Assembly: GCF_000003605.2 (NCBI RefSeq)
Contig: NW_003135837.1
Coordinates: 32,673 to 58,886 of the forward strand
Source of the DNA: Saccoglossus kowalevskii
Taxonomy: Eukaryota > Hemichordata > Enteropneusta > Harrimaniidae
Direction of reading: 5' to 3'
DNA length: 26,214 bases
A program made the position numbers and the translations under genes. The notes beneath the pieces were generated by a model. It was given only the letters and a program-made list of their open reading frames with translations. It ran no database searches and was not told the DNA's origin. The stretch's first letter is position 1. Every line of letters starts with the position of its first letter. Of the stretch, positions 10,655 to 21,186 are shown one piece after another.

Positions 10655-10709
10655 TTTTTTTATTTCATTGAAAAAACAACAAAAAACAGATAAGACTTCA
10701 AGTATATCC

Positions 10710-10946
10710 ATGGCCGAATCTCCATGGCCATTCCATTCTGCAAATAATCAAACAAGACAACGCCCTCACCTGCAGGCGATCAATAACTTCTCAGCATGCG
10801 CAAGATGCTTCTGCGCAGAACGTGGCTTTTCCGGATTCGTTGATGTAAACACTAGTTACATGTGGCCTTTCGAGGACAATTCACCTTTCGGCTACTTTAA
10901 ATCCAAGTCTCTAACTGTGGAAAGGCACATACTGGAGCGACGCTAG
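10710..10946 (+). other. Possible upstream ORF (78 codons) ahead of MZB1
   Basis: An open frame from an ATG in good context (TCC ATG GCC) runs to a TAG at 10944-10946, 21 bases before the MZB1 start. Base composition is GC-richer than the flanks and includes an NRF1-like GCATGCGCA at 10794-10802. The predicted peptide starts MAESPWPF and resembles nothing I know. It may simply be the promoter and 5' UTR of MZB1. If the transcript starts upstream of 10710, this frame would be a translated leader ORF. Confidence 0.3.
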
Positions 10947-10967
10947 GTGAGCACTGAAGTATCGACC

Positions 10968-11183
10968 ATGATGTGGTGGACAGTGACGATTGTATGGCTG
11001 GCTTCCGCGGTTTTGTTGTCGGACATGGTTTCCTTTTGTACCGGACAAGCGACAAGTGAACAGACCAGTCCAACTTCTGGAAAACTAAGTTTCAAAACTC
11101 CTGATTTGAGCGATGAAGAAGCGCATTCGTTACATTTGCCGACAGCGCTTAAGTGTGATGCTTGCAGGATTCTAGCATATTCG
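10968..11183 (+). CDS. MZB1: MZB1/pERp1 orthologue, coding exon 1 (residues 1-72)
   Basis: This is the first exon of a four-exon gene encoding a 196-aa ER protein (vertebrate MZB1 is about 190 aa). ATG 10968 was chosen over the adjacent ATG 10971 because ACC precedes it. Residues about 5-20 form the hydrophobic core of a signal peptide, with cleavage probably near residues 25-30. The DLSDEEAHSLHLP segment (46-58) and LKCDACR (61-67) are hallmarks of the family; Cys63 and Cys66 form the CxxC-like CDAC motif in the saposin-like fold. The exon ends TCG|GTATGT in phase 0. In vertebrates MZB1 is an ER-lumen co-chaperone of GRP94 that assists folding and assembly of IgM and other secreted or membrane proteins and affects Ca2+ stores. 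An invertebrate has no immunoglobulin client of that kind, so clients here are unknown, presumably other secretory proteins. Confidence 0.92.
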
Positions 11184-12237
11184 GTATGTAAACATTAACT
11201 ATCATCATCACAGAGCAAGGAGCCTGATTTCAGGACCAGGACTTCTTTTCCCTGAATTGTGCACACGACGCTCCGGCCACTGCCAGGCTCCCTCTCCCCC
11301 TCCCGCTTGAATTCTGTGACAACCATACTTATTCAGTAACACTTTATTTATAATACTGCGGATTTACGATTTAAATCTGTAGAGCGTCCGTGTTATAATA
11401 ATCCATAGACCTAGAATAGCGCATGAACCAAATAATTTAGAAACGCCACCGTCCTCTAACTTGTCTGTTCCCGGTGTGAGCCCACAGTCCGAGCGCGTGA
11501 ATGTAGTGGTCGAGTACGTTTATTATCCGTCCAGATGATTCCCAATTATTGAATGTATAGATGGATTCGCGTTTCGATGCACTTTACAAATTATGCGCCG
11601 AGAAAATGCGACAAATTAAGATTCCCCACAAGAAAAGGGAATGTGGGTTAACCCGGTAGTTGATTTTGGAAAAACAATTTACACCAGTGGAGAGTAAATA
11701 ACAAACCAGTAGGTCGGTTGCCGGGATCGGTTGGTGATTCACTGGGGACGTGAACAATCATTGTGTTGGCTGTTGACATGGCAACGATAGGACAGTTTTT
11801 TTTTTTTTTTTGCCAAATAGAGTGATCAGCCCAAGTTTGGAAAACGTCAGGCCAAAAAAATCACAGAAAGGTTTAAATGAAGATTCTGACAAAAACATTA
11901 CCCAAAATTCTGTGTCAATTCTGTTTTTTGGCAATGAAGAAAGATGTAAAAAACAAACTGAAAACAGTTTCTTATGCACTCCCATCCCTCTAACACTACC
12001 CCTACCCTCCAATGCCCCCGAAATTTAATTGTATACGCCCTCCTAAGCACACCTGCATGTTGAGTTTTAACATAATCAGCCCATCCCCAAAAAATCAGAG
12101 GAGTTTTAATATGTACATCACAGACAGGCGCTAATTATTACGGCAATTCTAGCTGGAAGATCACCAATAAACAGCCCGAAACAACACAGTTTAAAAAGAG
12201 AAATCTCTGAGTAAATACATGTACTAATTTAAATTTT

Positions 12238-12760
12238 TAGCTCCGCTGTCGACTTTGTCGAGCGGAGCTTATCATATGAGTGATTGTCCGTCGTCGTCAG
12301 TGTCAATGTTTTACTTTTTCGACTTCTTGAAAACTACAAGCCTGAATGCTTTGATACTTGGTGTATATGTACCTTGGGTAGACCTCTTAGGTTTGTTCAT
12401 TTCATGTTGATATCTTCAATTCTCTAATTTTGGTGAATATTTTTGTCATTTTTGGTAAAAAGTGGTATTTTCGACTTCTTGTTAAAAACCGCAAGTGTTT
12501 GCTTTGATATTACATTTATAGGTACTACATGTGGACCTCTCTCAGATTTGTTCATTTTGTAATGATATCTTTAATTCTCTAATTTTGGTGAATATTTTTG
12601 TCATTTTTGGTAAAAAGTGATATTTTCGACTTCTTGTTAAAAACTGTAAGTCCGACTGCTTTGATACTATTCATATTGTTCATTTTCTAATGATGTCTTC
12701 AGTTCTTTAATTGAAATGTGCATTGCTAACAGCGGAGCTATCTCAGCCGATAGGCTGTTG
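12238..12760 (+). mobile_element. TAGCTCCGCTGT-ended element, copy 1 (three internal units)
   Basis: Perfect 12-bp terminal inverted repeats lie at 12238-12249 (TAGCTCCGCTGT) and 12729-12740 (ACAGCGGAGCTA). Just inside the left end, AGCTCCGCT recurs inverted as AGCGGAGCT after a TTT loop, making a terminal hairpin with a 2-base bulge. Just outside the right end, CAGCCGATAGGCTG forms a second small hairpin also present in copy 2, so the true end may reach about 12755. Internal units of about 155 bp start with TCGACTTCTTG at 12319, 12471 and 12626, the third truncated. There is no ORF. Structure suggests a non-autonomous DNA element; the end hairpins leave a Helitron-like origin open. Confidence 0.8.
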
Positions 12761-13413
12761 TTTTTTATTTGATTAAAATAAATATCAGTTTTTGAGATGA
12801 TAGTTACATATGCAAAGCTTGTACATTGTAACATTTTACTCTGTGTTTACCTATTTGAATAATTTAAAGGTTATTTTTTATAACATAAATCTTTAAATAT
12901 GAATATACTGAAAAAAAAAAAACTCAGCACATCAGCCTTGTGCATTTTATTTAAAGGCTTGTTATATACAAGCATTACCTGTGGACGCTATTTTTTTTAT
13001 ATTCATTTTGGCTTTTTGTGGAGGCTTTCAGCGGGCTACGTTAATTATATTTTTACACGTTTTATACTTTTTTTAACTTTTCCAATTATTTAGTGTTCTA
13101 GTTGCCCAAGACTAAAAGGAACATGCTCATGTCTCTTCACCAATTTCTGCAACCATATATTAAGCAAAAATGTAAGAAACAATGAGAGCACAAAAACGTT
13201 ATACCTTATTTCAGCATCTGTCATGCCATATGAGACAAGGATATACCTTTCAAGGATGTACATTGTAGTAGATGTTTTCAGAAAGTAAAAGTTACCCTAC
13301 AGTATTTGTTTTCATGGAAAACTATAAAACTATATATTTTATGAAAGCTCATAATTCATACTAAATTGATATGTTCACTTGATTGCTAAATACCCCTGGT
13401 AAATGAAATAAAA

Positions 13414-13588
13414 TCTGTAAAATACTTTATTTTGGCTGAAATTAATTTTTGCTGAAAAGACTTTTTTGGTGTTTGTATGGAATCTATTTTCACTTATTTT
13501 TGGAAAGTTGGATTTCATTTTCACTGAATTATTCCTTCAGCAAAAATAGTGAAAATGAATATCAAGCGAAAATAAAGTATTTACAGTA
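13414..13588. mobile_element. Palindromic MITE, copy B
   Basis: The 175-bp unit starts TCTGTAAAATACTTTATTTT and ends AAAATAAAGTATTTACAGTA; the ends are near-perfect inverted repeats of about 20 bp. In reverse complement it follows copy A (8806-9016) in order, sharing the GCTGAAGG, TTCAGTGAAAAT and GTCTTTTCAGCAAAAAT words. Confidence 0.85.
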
Positions 13589-13924
13589 TTGAAGATTCGA
13601 ATGAGTACTGTGGAAAATTTTAATATATACCACAGTTTTTTGTGTTTTTTTTTTAAAATGTAGAATAAAACATGAAGCATATAACAGTAACAGCGATTTT
13701 ACATATATTTTTTTTCGTTTAAATGTCTATTTTTTGCATTTTCACCAGAGTATGTTGTTTCTTTTGTTCAAGGCAATCTGACAGCGTGCTGAATGCCTCC
13801 AGGGATAGCCAAACAAATGACGTCAGCGAATGATGTTAAATCAATCTAAAAAGAGTGACAATGTTAAAGCGTCACAATTGTCATAAAGTTATTTGTGGAA
13901 ACAGTACCATACAAACTTTCTATC

Positions 13925-14135
13925 TACTGTAAAAGGGTTAATTATTTAGTGGGTTTTAATTTTGCTTATTTCATTGACCGAAAAATGCGCTAAATTGAAA
14001 CGCAGTGAATATGTAAAATTGAGCATAGAACACATTATCTAAATGATAAAATCGTGAATTTAAAACTCACTGAATATGCCTGAAATGGTAAATCAGCGAA
14101 ATTTAAACCCAGTGAAAATTAGTCATTTTACAGTA
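13925..14135. mobile_element. Palindromic MITE, copy C (same end motif, diverged interior)
   Basis: It starts TACTGTAAAAGGG and ends CATTTTACAGTA, giving inverted ends of about 10 bp and a 211-bp length equal to copy A. The interior has ATCAGCGAAATTTAAACCCA and AACGCAGTGAATAT words, related to the degraded copy at 9463 rather than to copy B. It therefore belongs to a sister subfamily. Confidence 0.75.
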
Positions 14136-14991
14136 CTATTCTACCTACTAATACATGCGTGAAATTTAATCCTAAGATGAGGGGTGGGGTCTGCATACAA
14201 ATGAAAGTCATGAAAATAAAATGTTCTTCTTGCACAAAGAGCGACAGTTCAATTTTGCCTGTAGTATTGATCATGTGAATAAATGAGAACCTCTACCAGG
14301 GTAGTTGAAATGTACACAGTGTAAAATATTTAACAATGAAAAACCAAAGAGGAATGGTGAAGTCTTGGGAAGTAGTACTTGAATGGTACATGTCTTTTGA
14401 CTATACAAGCTAAATTTTATTGATAATTGACAGTTAAGACACCATGAAATTGTAGACTTAATTAGTCCAGTTATTGAATCAATTTTCTATTTCATATTCT
14501 CTGTAATGTACCCACAAAATATAAGCTAAATTGTTGGAAATTGATTTAAATTGCCGGTTAGTATAGATGGTATATTTATAAGCTTAGCATGGCTTTGTTC
14601 CCATGGAAATATATTAAATAATGCATCACAGCCATTTTAGCTAGGTGATTTGAAATTTACACCACATTGGTAAGGAGGGTTACCTTGGCGATAGTACAGT
14701 AGTTTTCATTTTCACCTTGCCTCAGGGAGATTTTAGGTTTGATTACCAGAGCCAACTGTACTCGGCAGTACGAATCCGGGTACAGTCTGCCCTGCCTTCC
14801 AAACATTTATTGCGTTTAGGAAACTGGTTTGCACACATATTCTTGTAATTTGCAATTTGGACAAAAAATCCTGCAGAGACAGCTGTGACTTCCATGTCCA
14901 GAAATGTTGCCTGGCATAAAAATATTTAAAAAAAAGAATATGCATGTTACAAACAGGGATTATTACCATTCTGTTTTGTCAGCTTTTCCAA

Positions 14992-15389
14992 CAAGCAGCC
15001 TATCGGCTGAGATAGCTCCGCTGTTAGCAATGCACATTTCAATTAAAGAACTGAAGACATCATTAGAAAATGAACAATATGTATAGTATCAAAGCAATCG
15101 GACTTGCAGTTTTTAACAAGAAGTCGAAAATATCACTTTTTACCAAAAATGACAAAAATATTCACCAAAATTAGAGAATTGAAGATATCAACATGAAATG
15201 AACAAACCTAAGAGAGGTCTACCCAAGGTACATATACACAAAGTATCAAAGCATTAAGGCTTGTAGTTTTCAAGAAGTCAAAAAAGTAAAACATTGACAC
15301 GGACGACGGACGACGACGACGGACGACGGACGACAACGGACAATCACTCATATGATAAGCTCCGCTCCACAAAGTCGACAGCGGAGCTA
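14992..15389 (-). mobile_element. TAGCTCCGCTGT-ended element, copy 2 (two internal units, inverted)
   Basis: This is the reverse-complement relative of copy 1, with the same 12-bp ends at 15013-15024 and 15378-15389. The CAGCCTATCGGCTGAGA hairpin flank lies outside 15013 as in copy 1. It carries fewer internal units and a GGACGAC-rich segment (about 15300-15345) corresponding to the CCGTCGTCGTC part of copy 1. The two copies lie about 2.2 kb apart in opposite orientation, so the intron transcript could form a long imperfect hairpin. Confidence 0.85.
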
Positions 15390-15751
15390 ACAAAAAACAA
15401 CACTGATGGCTGCTGCACATTTCTTTTCATAGAAACCAAGTGAGTTCTAAAAACCAAATTAACATGAAAAGCAGTTGTTCTCTCTATTGTTACAAATATT
15501 TTGTCAAAAACCCTAATGTGTTTTTTTTCCAAGAAACTAAGGTGCCATCAGTAAATAACGTGCCACGAATTCCAAGGCTAGGCAGCTATTTGTTTTACAA
15601 AATTTTGTAAATTATGCAAAAATTATGTGATAAATCTAAAATGCTCAGTTTGCTATCGTATTTTTGAAAAAAAAAAATGATTTCCCTAATCATCAGCTTT
15701 TCAGTCCCCGTTCAGACATTGTCTGAAAACAGGGATTTGTGGATTGACCTC

Positions 15752-15803
15752 TGTGCGTGCGTGCGTGCGTGCGTGCGTGCATGCGTGCGTGCGTGTGTGC
15801 GTA
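15752..15803. repeat. (TGCG)n microsatellite
   Basis: About a dozen GTGC units are interrupted once by GCATGC and once by GTGTGC. The repetitive Cys-Val-Arg-Ala frames read through it are an artefact of the repeat. Confidence 0.95.
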
Positions 15804-15866
15804 CGTCCAGACCAATTACATTCGAACTTCACACATACATCATACGTAATATTATACATATTAATA

Positions 15867-16002
15867 CACATCAATTTGTTTCACAATCTTATTCAAGATG
15901 GCCGAATGGCGGCCATTTATGTGGGACCTTGATGCACACCAATTTGTTTTTCAGATCAGATTTAAAATAGCTGACTGGTGGCCATTTTGTTTTAATGAAT
16001 GC
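15867..16002. repeat. Two tandem ~68-bp units with a GGCC-centred palindrome
   Basis: Unit 1 starts CACATCAATTTG at 15867 and unit 2 starts CACACCAATTTG at 15935. Each ends in a segment modelled on AAGATGGCCGAATGGCGGCC (15895-15914), which is partly self-complementary. Unit 2 has diverged to AAAATAGCTGACTGGTGGCC. It follows the TGCG microsatellite directly and may be one composite repeat with it. Confidence 0.7.
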
Positions 16003-18463
16003 GTTTCTAGAGCAATATCTCTCAAATATGGACAAGTACTCATTTGATGATCAGTTGCAAGATGACTGAATGTCAATAATTTTAATGTTAAAAAATCTTC
16101 ATAATCAAGCATCAGCTTCTGGATCCATATGTGACATGTTTATGTTCCAACTATATTACTATAAACAATACTATATATCTTAAATTTGATAACAGGGACT
16201 GTGTCGTGCATGGCTTGTTATTTTGTGCTTTTCTTTTAATAGTGAATACTTTAAAAATAGAAATTGCCGTTTCATGAACATTTCTAACCAGTAGATGTAA
16301 CGACCAAAAACATAAATATTTAATCTCCTGGCCTATCATGATTTACCACAAAAAACAATTAGCTTGATCATTGCTACAATTAATTACAACACTTGATTAA
16401 TTTTAAATAACAAAACTGGAATTTAAACCAATAGCAAGCTGCCAGGTGTCGTTGTTAAGTGATGAGCCTTCACCACCTGTTGGTAATTTGTGTACATGTA
16501 CAACATGTAGTCGTGTAATTCGACTCAACACGTCACATTTAAATATTGTAAAACATCCAATAAATTTGTTCATTGCAATATAATTCAGTCTACTAGAATA
16601 TTAACATTTCATGAACATAATTCATAACGTTTTCAATCTGAAGTGTTGCAAAATGGTTAGAAGATTGTGGGTTAGACTCTCATAGTCAACTGCAATGTCG
16701 TCAATGCAAAAAAATTTAAAAGAATGACGTACATTTGGAGGGGATGTTCAGCTGTATTGTTCTCGTAATGATCTATTTGTTGCAAAGAGTTGTGGTATCA
16801 GCACGATAACTGATGTATTGCTCCCCATTTTTGTGTTGTGCTGTCCCTTATTTCTGAAGCTGTTAATGGGCTCAAAGCTTGTGTACAGGAAATGTCGGTA
16901 TGAGTTGGTACCGGTAATATGCATCTTCATTTCAATAAATACTGACTTAATAAATATAATGCTGTTAGCAATCTACCTGGGTGTTTTGTGATATAAACTG
17001 ACTTGAACTCTACACAAAAGTAAAAACATTGTCATTTTTTATTTTTTTACATATTTAATATATCATTTTACAAGAATGGAGAAAATAAATTAAAAATATG
17101 AAGTCACCGTAATGTTCAGAGCAAATAAATCAAAATACCCACTGTACGTTTTGTTCGTTTTAGGGTGTTTTACCATAGTTTACCATAGCAGTTAGGAAAT
17201 ATATCTTGGTGTTCTTCCCAAAGCGTTTTAGTGATTAGGGATGGAGGGGGTCGAATGCACGCAATTCTCAATTCTAATGATAATGATTTCATAGTTATAT
17301 TATTTTTTTCAAAACTCCAGATATGAATTCTGTGTATATAATTGTAAACAATTAACAATATTTAACTGACAATTTTTTGGCAATATATAATAACTAAATG
17401 TGTTTCACTGTATACAGTAAATTTAGTTTATTTAAAAACATACAACTATACATTATGTTAATTAGTATGCAAATTAATATGCAAATTATCCACAACCCTG
17501 ATAAAATTTACTGAGGAGAACACTGATCTCAAAATTTTGCTTGGTCACATAGATGTATGTATGGTGAAAGTAGATGTATAGTGTTTTTTTAATGTCTAGA
17601 AGTATCAAAAAAGTGACAGTGTTTTCAATGAAGAAATATGTTTCTATTGTGGTCTCTGGAAATTGCTGTTACATGTAAAAGGCAATGATGTATATTAAAA
17701 AAGTTCAATTGACTAATACTAAAACGATTACTGGTAATTATAAAAAGATTTTTGACATTAAAACACTGTCACTACTATATATGCTAAAATATGTACACAT
17801 AAAAAACTTGTAATGAGCATTGTGAATCTGGGAATATTCAAAAATTTGTGAAATTAAAATCAAAGACTTTCATCAAATTTTATCATAAATTAATGTGATA
17901 TAAAATTTCATATTATGACATCATTTCTAGTGGAGGAAATGTACATCTGTTTCACAGTAATCTTCTCCCCTTATAACATCTGGTATGTTGACACAAATAG
18001 ATCTGTTATCTACAGATGTGATGAAAAATAGATATTAGTAACACTCTGTTTTGAATCTCAGAATTTGCCAATCATTGACAGCCATCCTAGATATCTCATT
18101 AAATTGCTACTTGGTAGCCATTTAGTTTTTTTTGTAGCCGTAAATAAAGAATCATAGATTGTTTTTTTGTTTTTTTATATGTGTCACCTCATCTTTGCTT
18201 ATCTAAATATTACGTTATAGCCATAAAATTGACACACATATGGAAATATGAATAAATTTATTCATGAAATTTGAATAAACTGAGAAAACGTAAAAATATG
18301 TTGCATATGTTTTTTAAATATTTATTTCGCGATTGAGAATTAATTAATTTGATTAGTATGTATTTAATTGATTATTGTATCGATGACATGTATGTATCTC
18401 TTGATATCTCGAATCTTCTCTCGATTTATTGAAATAATAATTGTCACTTACTAAATTTGTAGT

Positions 18464-18860
18464 TTGATTACAGTCCCTATAGGGATTGTCATATCTCTAA
18501 TCCATCCTCAGGGGCGGAGCTACGTCACAAGACGTTCCACGTTGCTAAGACGCGCACCACTGTACATGCATTTCTATGGGCTCTGTGCGCGCTGCTGTGG
18601 AACGCCGGTCGAGCCGGTGAAAATTCGAGAAAACGACACAAACCCAACTTTAAAGTAATCCTGAACAACTAAATTTACATATGTTACACACGTAGGGCTA
18701 ATCTTGTTACACTGTCCAGGGGAGTCTCAACAACCATTCCCAAGTACCGTTTTCTATGAGTTTTTGGCCTTTCTTTTCACCGTGATGGTTGCCAGGCGGT
18801 GAAAATGCCCGGATGTTCGCCCCCGAGGATATGCCCGGTAATGGTAGTTTCTTGTTTACT
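18464..18860. other. GC-rich patch in MZB1 intron 1, possibly an old repeat
   Basis: This segment is much richer in G+C and CpG than its flanks, with strings such as GGGGCGGAGCTACGTCACAA, GACGCGCACC, TGTGCGCGCTGC and GCCCCCGAGGATATGCCCGG. Short frames on both strands have no family match. Options are an interspersed SINE-like repeat, a CpG-rich intronic enhancer or promoter, or an unrecognised exon. I cannot decide between them by eye. Confidence 0.35.
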
Positions 18861-19026
18861 TGTTTATCTATAGAGAAACACTGCATCATATGCATACCAT
18901 AGATAATTGTATTAATATTACAATCAATTATTTTTTTTTAATATAAGAATATTCTTTTCCATCATCAATAAATAGTTGTTCAATAATATAAATATGTCAA
19001 TGTTTTTTGATATTTTTTTTTTATAG

Positions 19027-19136
19027 ATACGAGAGTCATTTGATGAAGCTCATAGGAAGAGGCCTTCTCTCAAAAGATTACCTGAATCAGATTTGATTGA
19101 TATACTAGAAAATAAGTGTGACCAACAATGGGAAAA
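19027..19136 (+). CDS. MZB1: MZB1/pERp1 orthologue, coding exon 2 (residues 73-108 plus 2 bases)
   Basis: The 110-nt exon follows TTATAG, opens in phase 0 and ends at GAA AA|GTATGT in phase 2. It encodes IRESFDEAHRK and then LPESDLIDILENKCDQQWE, matching the central helix of MZB1 where a Glu/Leu-rich helix precedes a conserved Cys (here Cys103) and a Trp. The split codon joins with exon 3 to give Asn109. That junction reproduces the family's Cys-x3-Trp-x2-x-Gly-Val spacing, which fixes the donor at 19137 rather than the in-frame GTATAT at 19141. Confidence 0.93.
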
Positions 19137-19979
19137 GTATGTATATATTTCATGTGACTGAGAGAACAGTGTTCAATATTGAAAGGGTTGTTATCTCATT
19201 TATGAAGATTTAATTTCCTGCTTTTTATGCTATTTTACTCCAGTCAGTTATAACATAGTATGTGAAATCACTTAAATGGCGCCCCCACAGTCCAATAATA
19301 GAAATGTGTATATCAGCCAATCAGATGCCTTGTTACAAATATCTATTTTCAGCATGATAACTGAGATAGAGCTCAATTATTGGTGGATTATATTTCCAAT
19401 GTTTTAAGCATCTTAATATGATATAAAATCTAGTGGATATTCAAATTTAACTATAGATTTTATCGTTTCCTTCAAAAACTATTGAATCTGAAAATTTTGT
19501 GAATCTAAAGCCTGGCCATTGCTTTCAAATTAGCATATTTTCTTAATTTATGAGCCTTGACCTTGTGACACTGAATTTAAATTAAATGTCAGTGTGAAAA
19601 TTCTGTAAACAAGGAATACATATAGTACAGTAATTGTATTTCTCTTCAGACAACAGATCACTTGACAAAATCCATAACTAATTATGTTATTTAAAATTTC
19701 ATTGATTGAATGAATGATAAACAACAAGCTTAATAAACTGTTAAAAGCCTACCTCTAATAAAAATATAAATACAGAATTTGGCTTGAAATCATCTCCAAT
19801 ATACATATAATTTTAAAAAAAAATGTATTTTTTGAGTTTTATTTAAGTATATCATACTTGTCCATTTACACTAACAAGTGATATTTTTAAATGTACATGC
19901 TTTGAATGCCACACAAAATCATGAAACTAACTATGAAATTATATTTAAATTTTTGTTTTTTTTGTACAATTTGTAATAG
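19137..19979 (+). other. MZB1: MZB1 intron 2 (843 bp)
   Basis: It has a GTATGT donor and a T-rich tract ending GTAATAG. AT-rich, with no recognised element; the word ATTATT and A/T runs are common but not organised. Confidence 0.85.
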
Positions 19980-20084
19980 TGTTGGGGTCAAAGAAATCGA
20001 GGGAGTAAAGAGACTTTCAGGCCCTGGTCTTGAGACTTCGGAAGTGCCAGGAATTATGCAAGGTGGAGGTAAATGGCCATACAG
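19980..20084 (+). CDS. MZB1: MZB1/pERp1 orthologue, coding exon 3 (residues 109-144 part)
   Basis: The 105-nt exon enters by completing the Asn109 codon and leaves at TAC AG|GTAAGT in phase 2. It encodes VGVKEIEGVKRLSGPGL, the most conserved block of the MZB1 family, then a loop and GGGKWPYR. The KRLxGPGL motif and the following Gly-x-Trp-Pro motif are diagnostic and distinguish MZB1 from canopy and other saposin-like ER proteins. Confidence 0.95.
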
Positions 20085-21186
20085 GTAAGTTTACGATTCC
20101 TACCACTGAGGGCATTGACTTTCAGATCACATTTTTTTGAGCTGATATAAATATTGAAACTTGTATGCTTTCAATAAACAAACTTGAAAATTCTATTTTA
20201 CTGAATAATGTTATTAGTTAAAGTCAAAGTCATGATAAAAGCCATTATTATACATCTTTCACCGTAATGCCATAAGTTACAGCGTGACGTAATTTTGCGG
20301 TATTTTACAGGGTATTTTCATCTTACCATATAAGGAAATGCGAATTGCAAATATGGAGTGATTACGCGTGTAAGCTTCCTCTAATAATAAAAACAAACAT
20401 GGCTGCCATCAGGGTTTGACCGACCGGACTCCACACAAAGAAGTTCACTGATTCTGTTCTAAACATTTTTGATTTCGGTATTCTCATGATGTATCCTTGG
20501 AAGGAAAAGATGTATAATAATAAGGTTATTATGAGAATACCTCAAAGTATGCACTCAGACAGTACGCCGCACATTGGCCTCCACTACACGCCGGTCGATA
20601 GTCCAGCTGTACTGTCTTCGTGCATACTTTGAGGTATCCTCGTAATAACCTCATATTCTTTTGTGATGGCTGATACAATCTTACCAATTATGTGTTTCTG
20701 CAGCATGTTGAGTTTTTATAGTGTTTACTTGGAATGAGGACAGAAGTATATTCAAATAATGTTTAATGCATGGGATGGTAAATTTCTGGTAGGGCTGGTG
20801 AAAATTACCTGTCCTGTGTCTGCTACACTGTATTGGCAAATTGTATAGAGTATACACCTTGTATATGTTCAAAATACAAACCATGTTCATGTCTGGGGAA
20901 ATATGACAACATCATGCTACGAGGGAGGCAGGAAGGGGTTAGGCATATCTAGCAGTTTCTTTATTCAAAAGCTTATTCTAATATTTATGTATTTAGATAA
21001 TATATCTTGCATCTGATAGTAATCTCACAAGTCTAGTAATTTAGATTAATTTCAAGTCAATATTCAAGAAATTACTTAGAATTAATGTGTAATTTTCATT
21101 CATTTTCTACAGAATCTGTTAAGTTTAATTTCTTCTTGATAGTTGTTATTCTGGGCCAATAATTCATTATTCTGTTTTATTTATAG
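20085..21186 (+). other. MZB1: MZB1 intron 3 (1,102 bp)
   Basis: It has a consensus GTAAGT donor and a T-rich TTTATAG acceptor. It contains the foldback element at 20522-20652 and otherwise AT-rich sequence without a recognised feature. Confidence 0.85.
20522..20652. mobile_element. Foldback MITE in MZB1 intron 3
   Basis: The arms at 20523-20565 and 20609-20651 pair in 39 of 43 positions around a 43-base, GC-richer loop. The centre of each arm is ACCTCAAAGTATGCAC or its complement. A further GGTATTCTCAT at about 20478 is complementary to ATGAGAATACC in the left arm, so a nested alternative hairpin exists. No ORF and no obvious target duplication. Confidence 0.85.

Larger units (their letters stand above)
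11184..19026 (+). other. MZB1: MZB1 intron 1 (7,843 bp)
   Basis: It is bounded by GTATGT and a T-rich tract ending TTATAG, phase 0 on both sides. It is the repeat-densest part of the gene: two inverted copies of a TAGCTCCGCTGT-ended element, two MITEs, a TGCG microsatellite, a 68-bp duplication and a GC-rich patch at about 18.5-18.85 kb. The remaining stretches (11190-12230, 14140-14990, 16010-18460) are AT-rich with poly-T and poly-A runs and hold no exon I can recognise. Confidence 0.8.

Noticed and set aside
11796-11812. Poly-T run as a retrotransposon tail
   Set aside because: No retroelement sequence or target duplication is associated with it.
15677-15970. Open frames rich in repeated Val-Arg-Ala-Cys
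   Set aside because: They are direct translations of the TGCG microsatellite and have no domain or splice context.
19137-19146. Alternative donor GTATAT at 19141 for MZB1 exon 2
   Set aside because: It would break the phase with exon 3; the GTATGT donor at 19137 restores the conserved Cys-x3-Trp to Gly-Val spacing.
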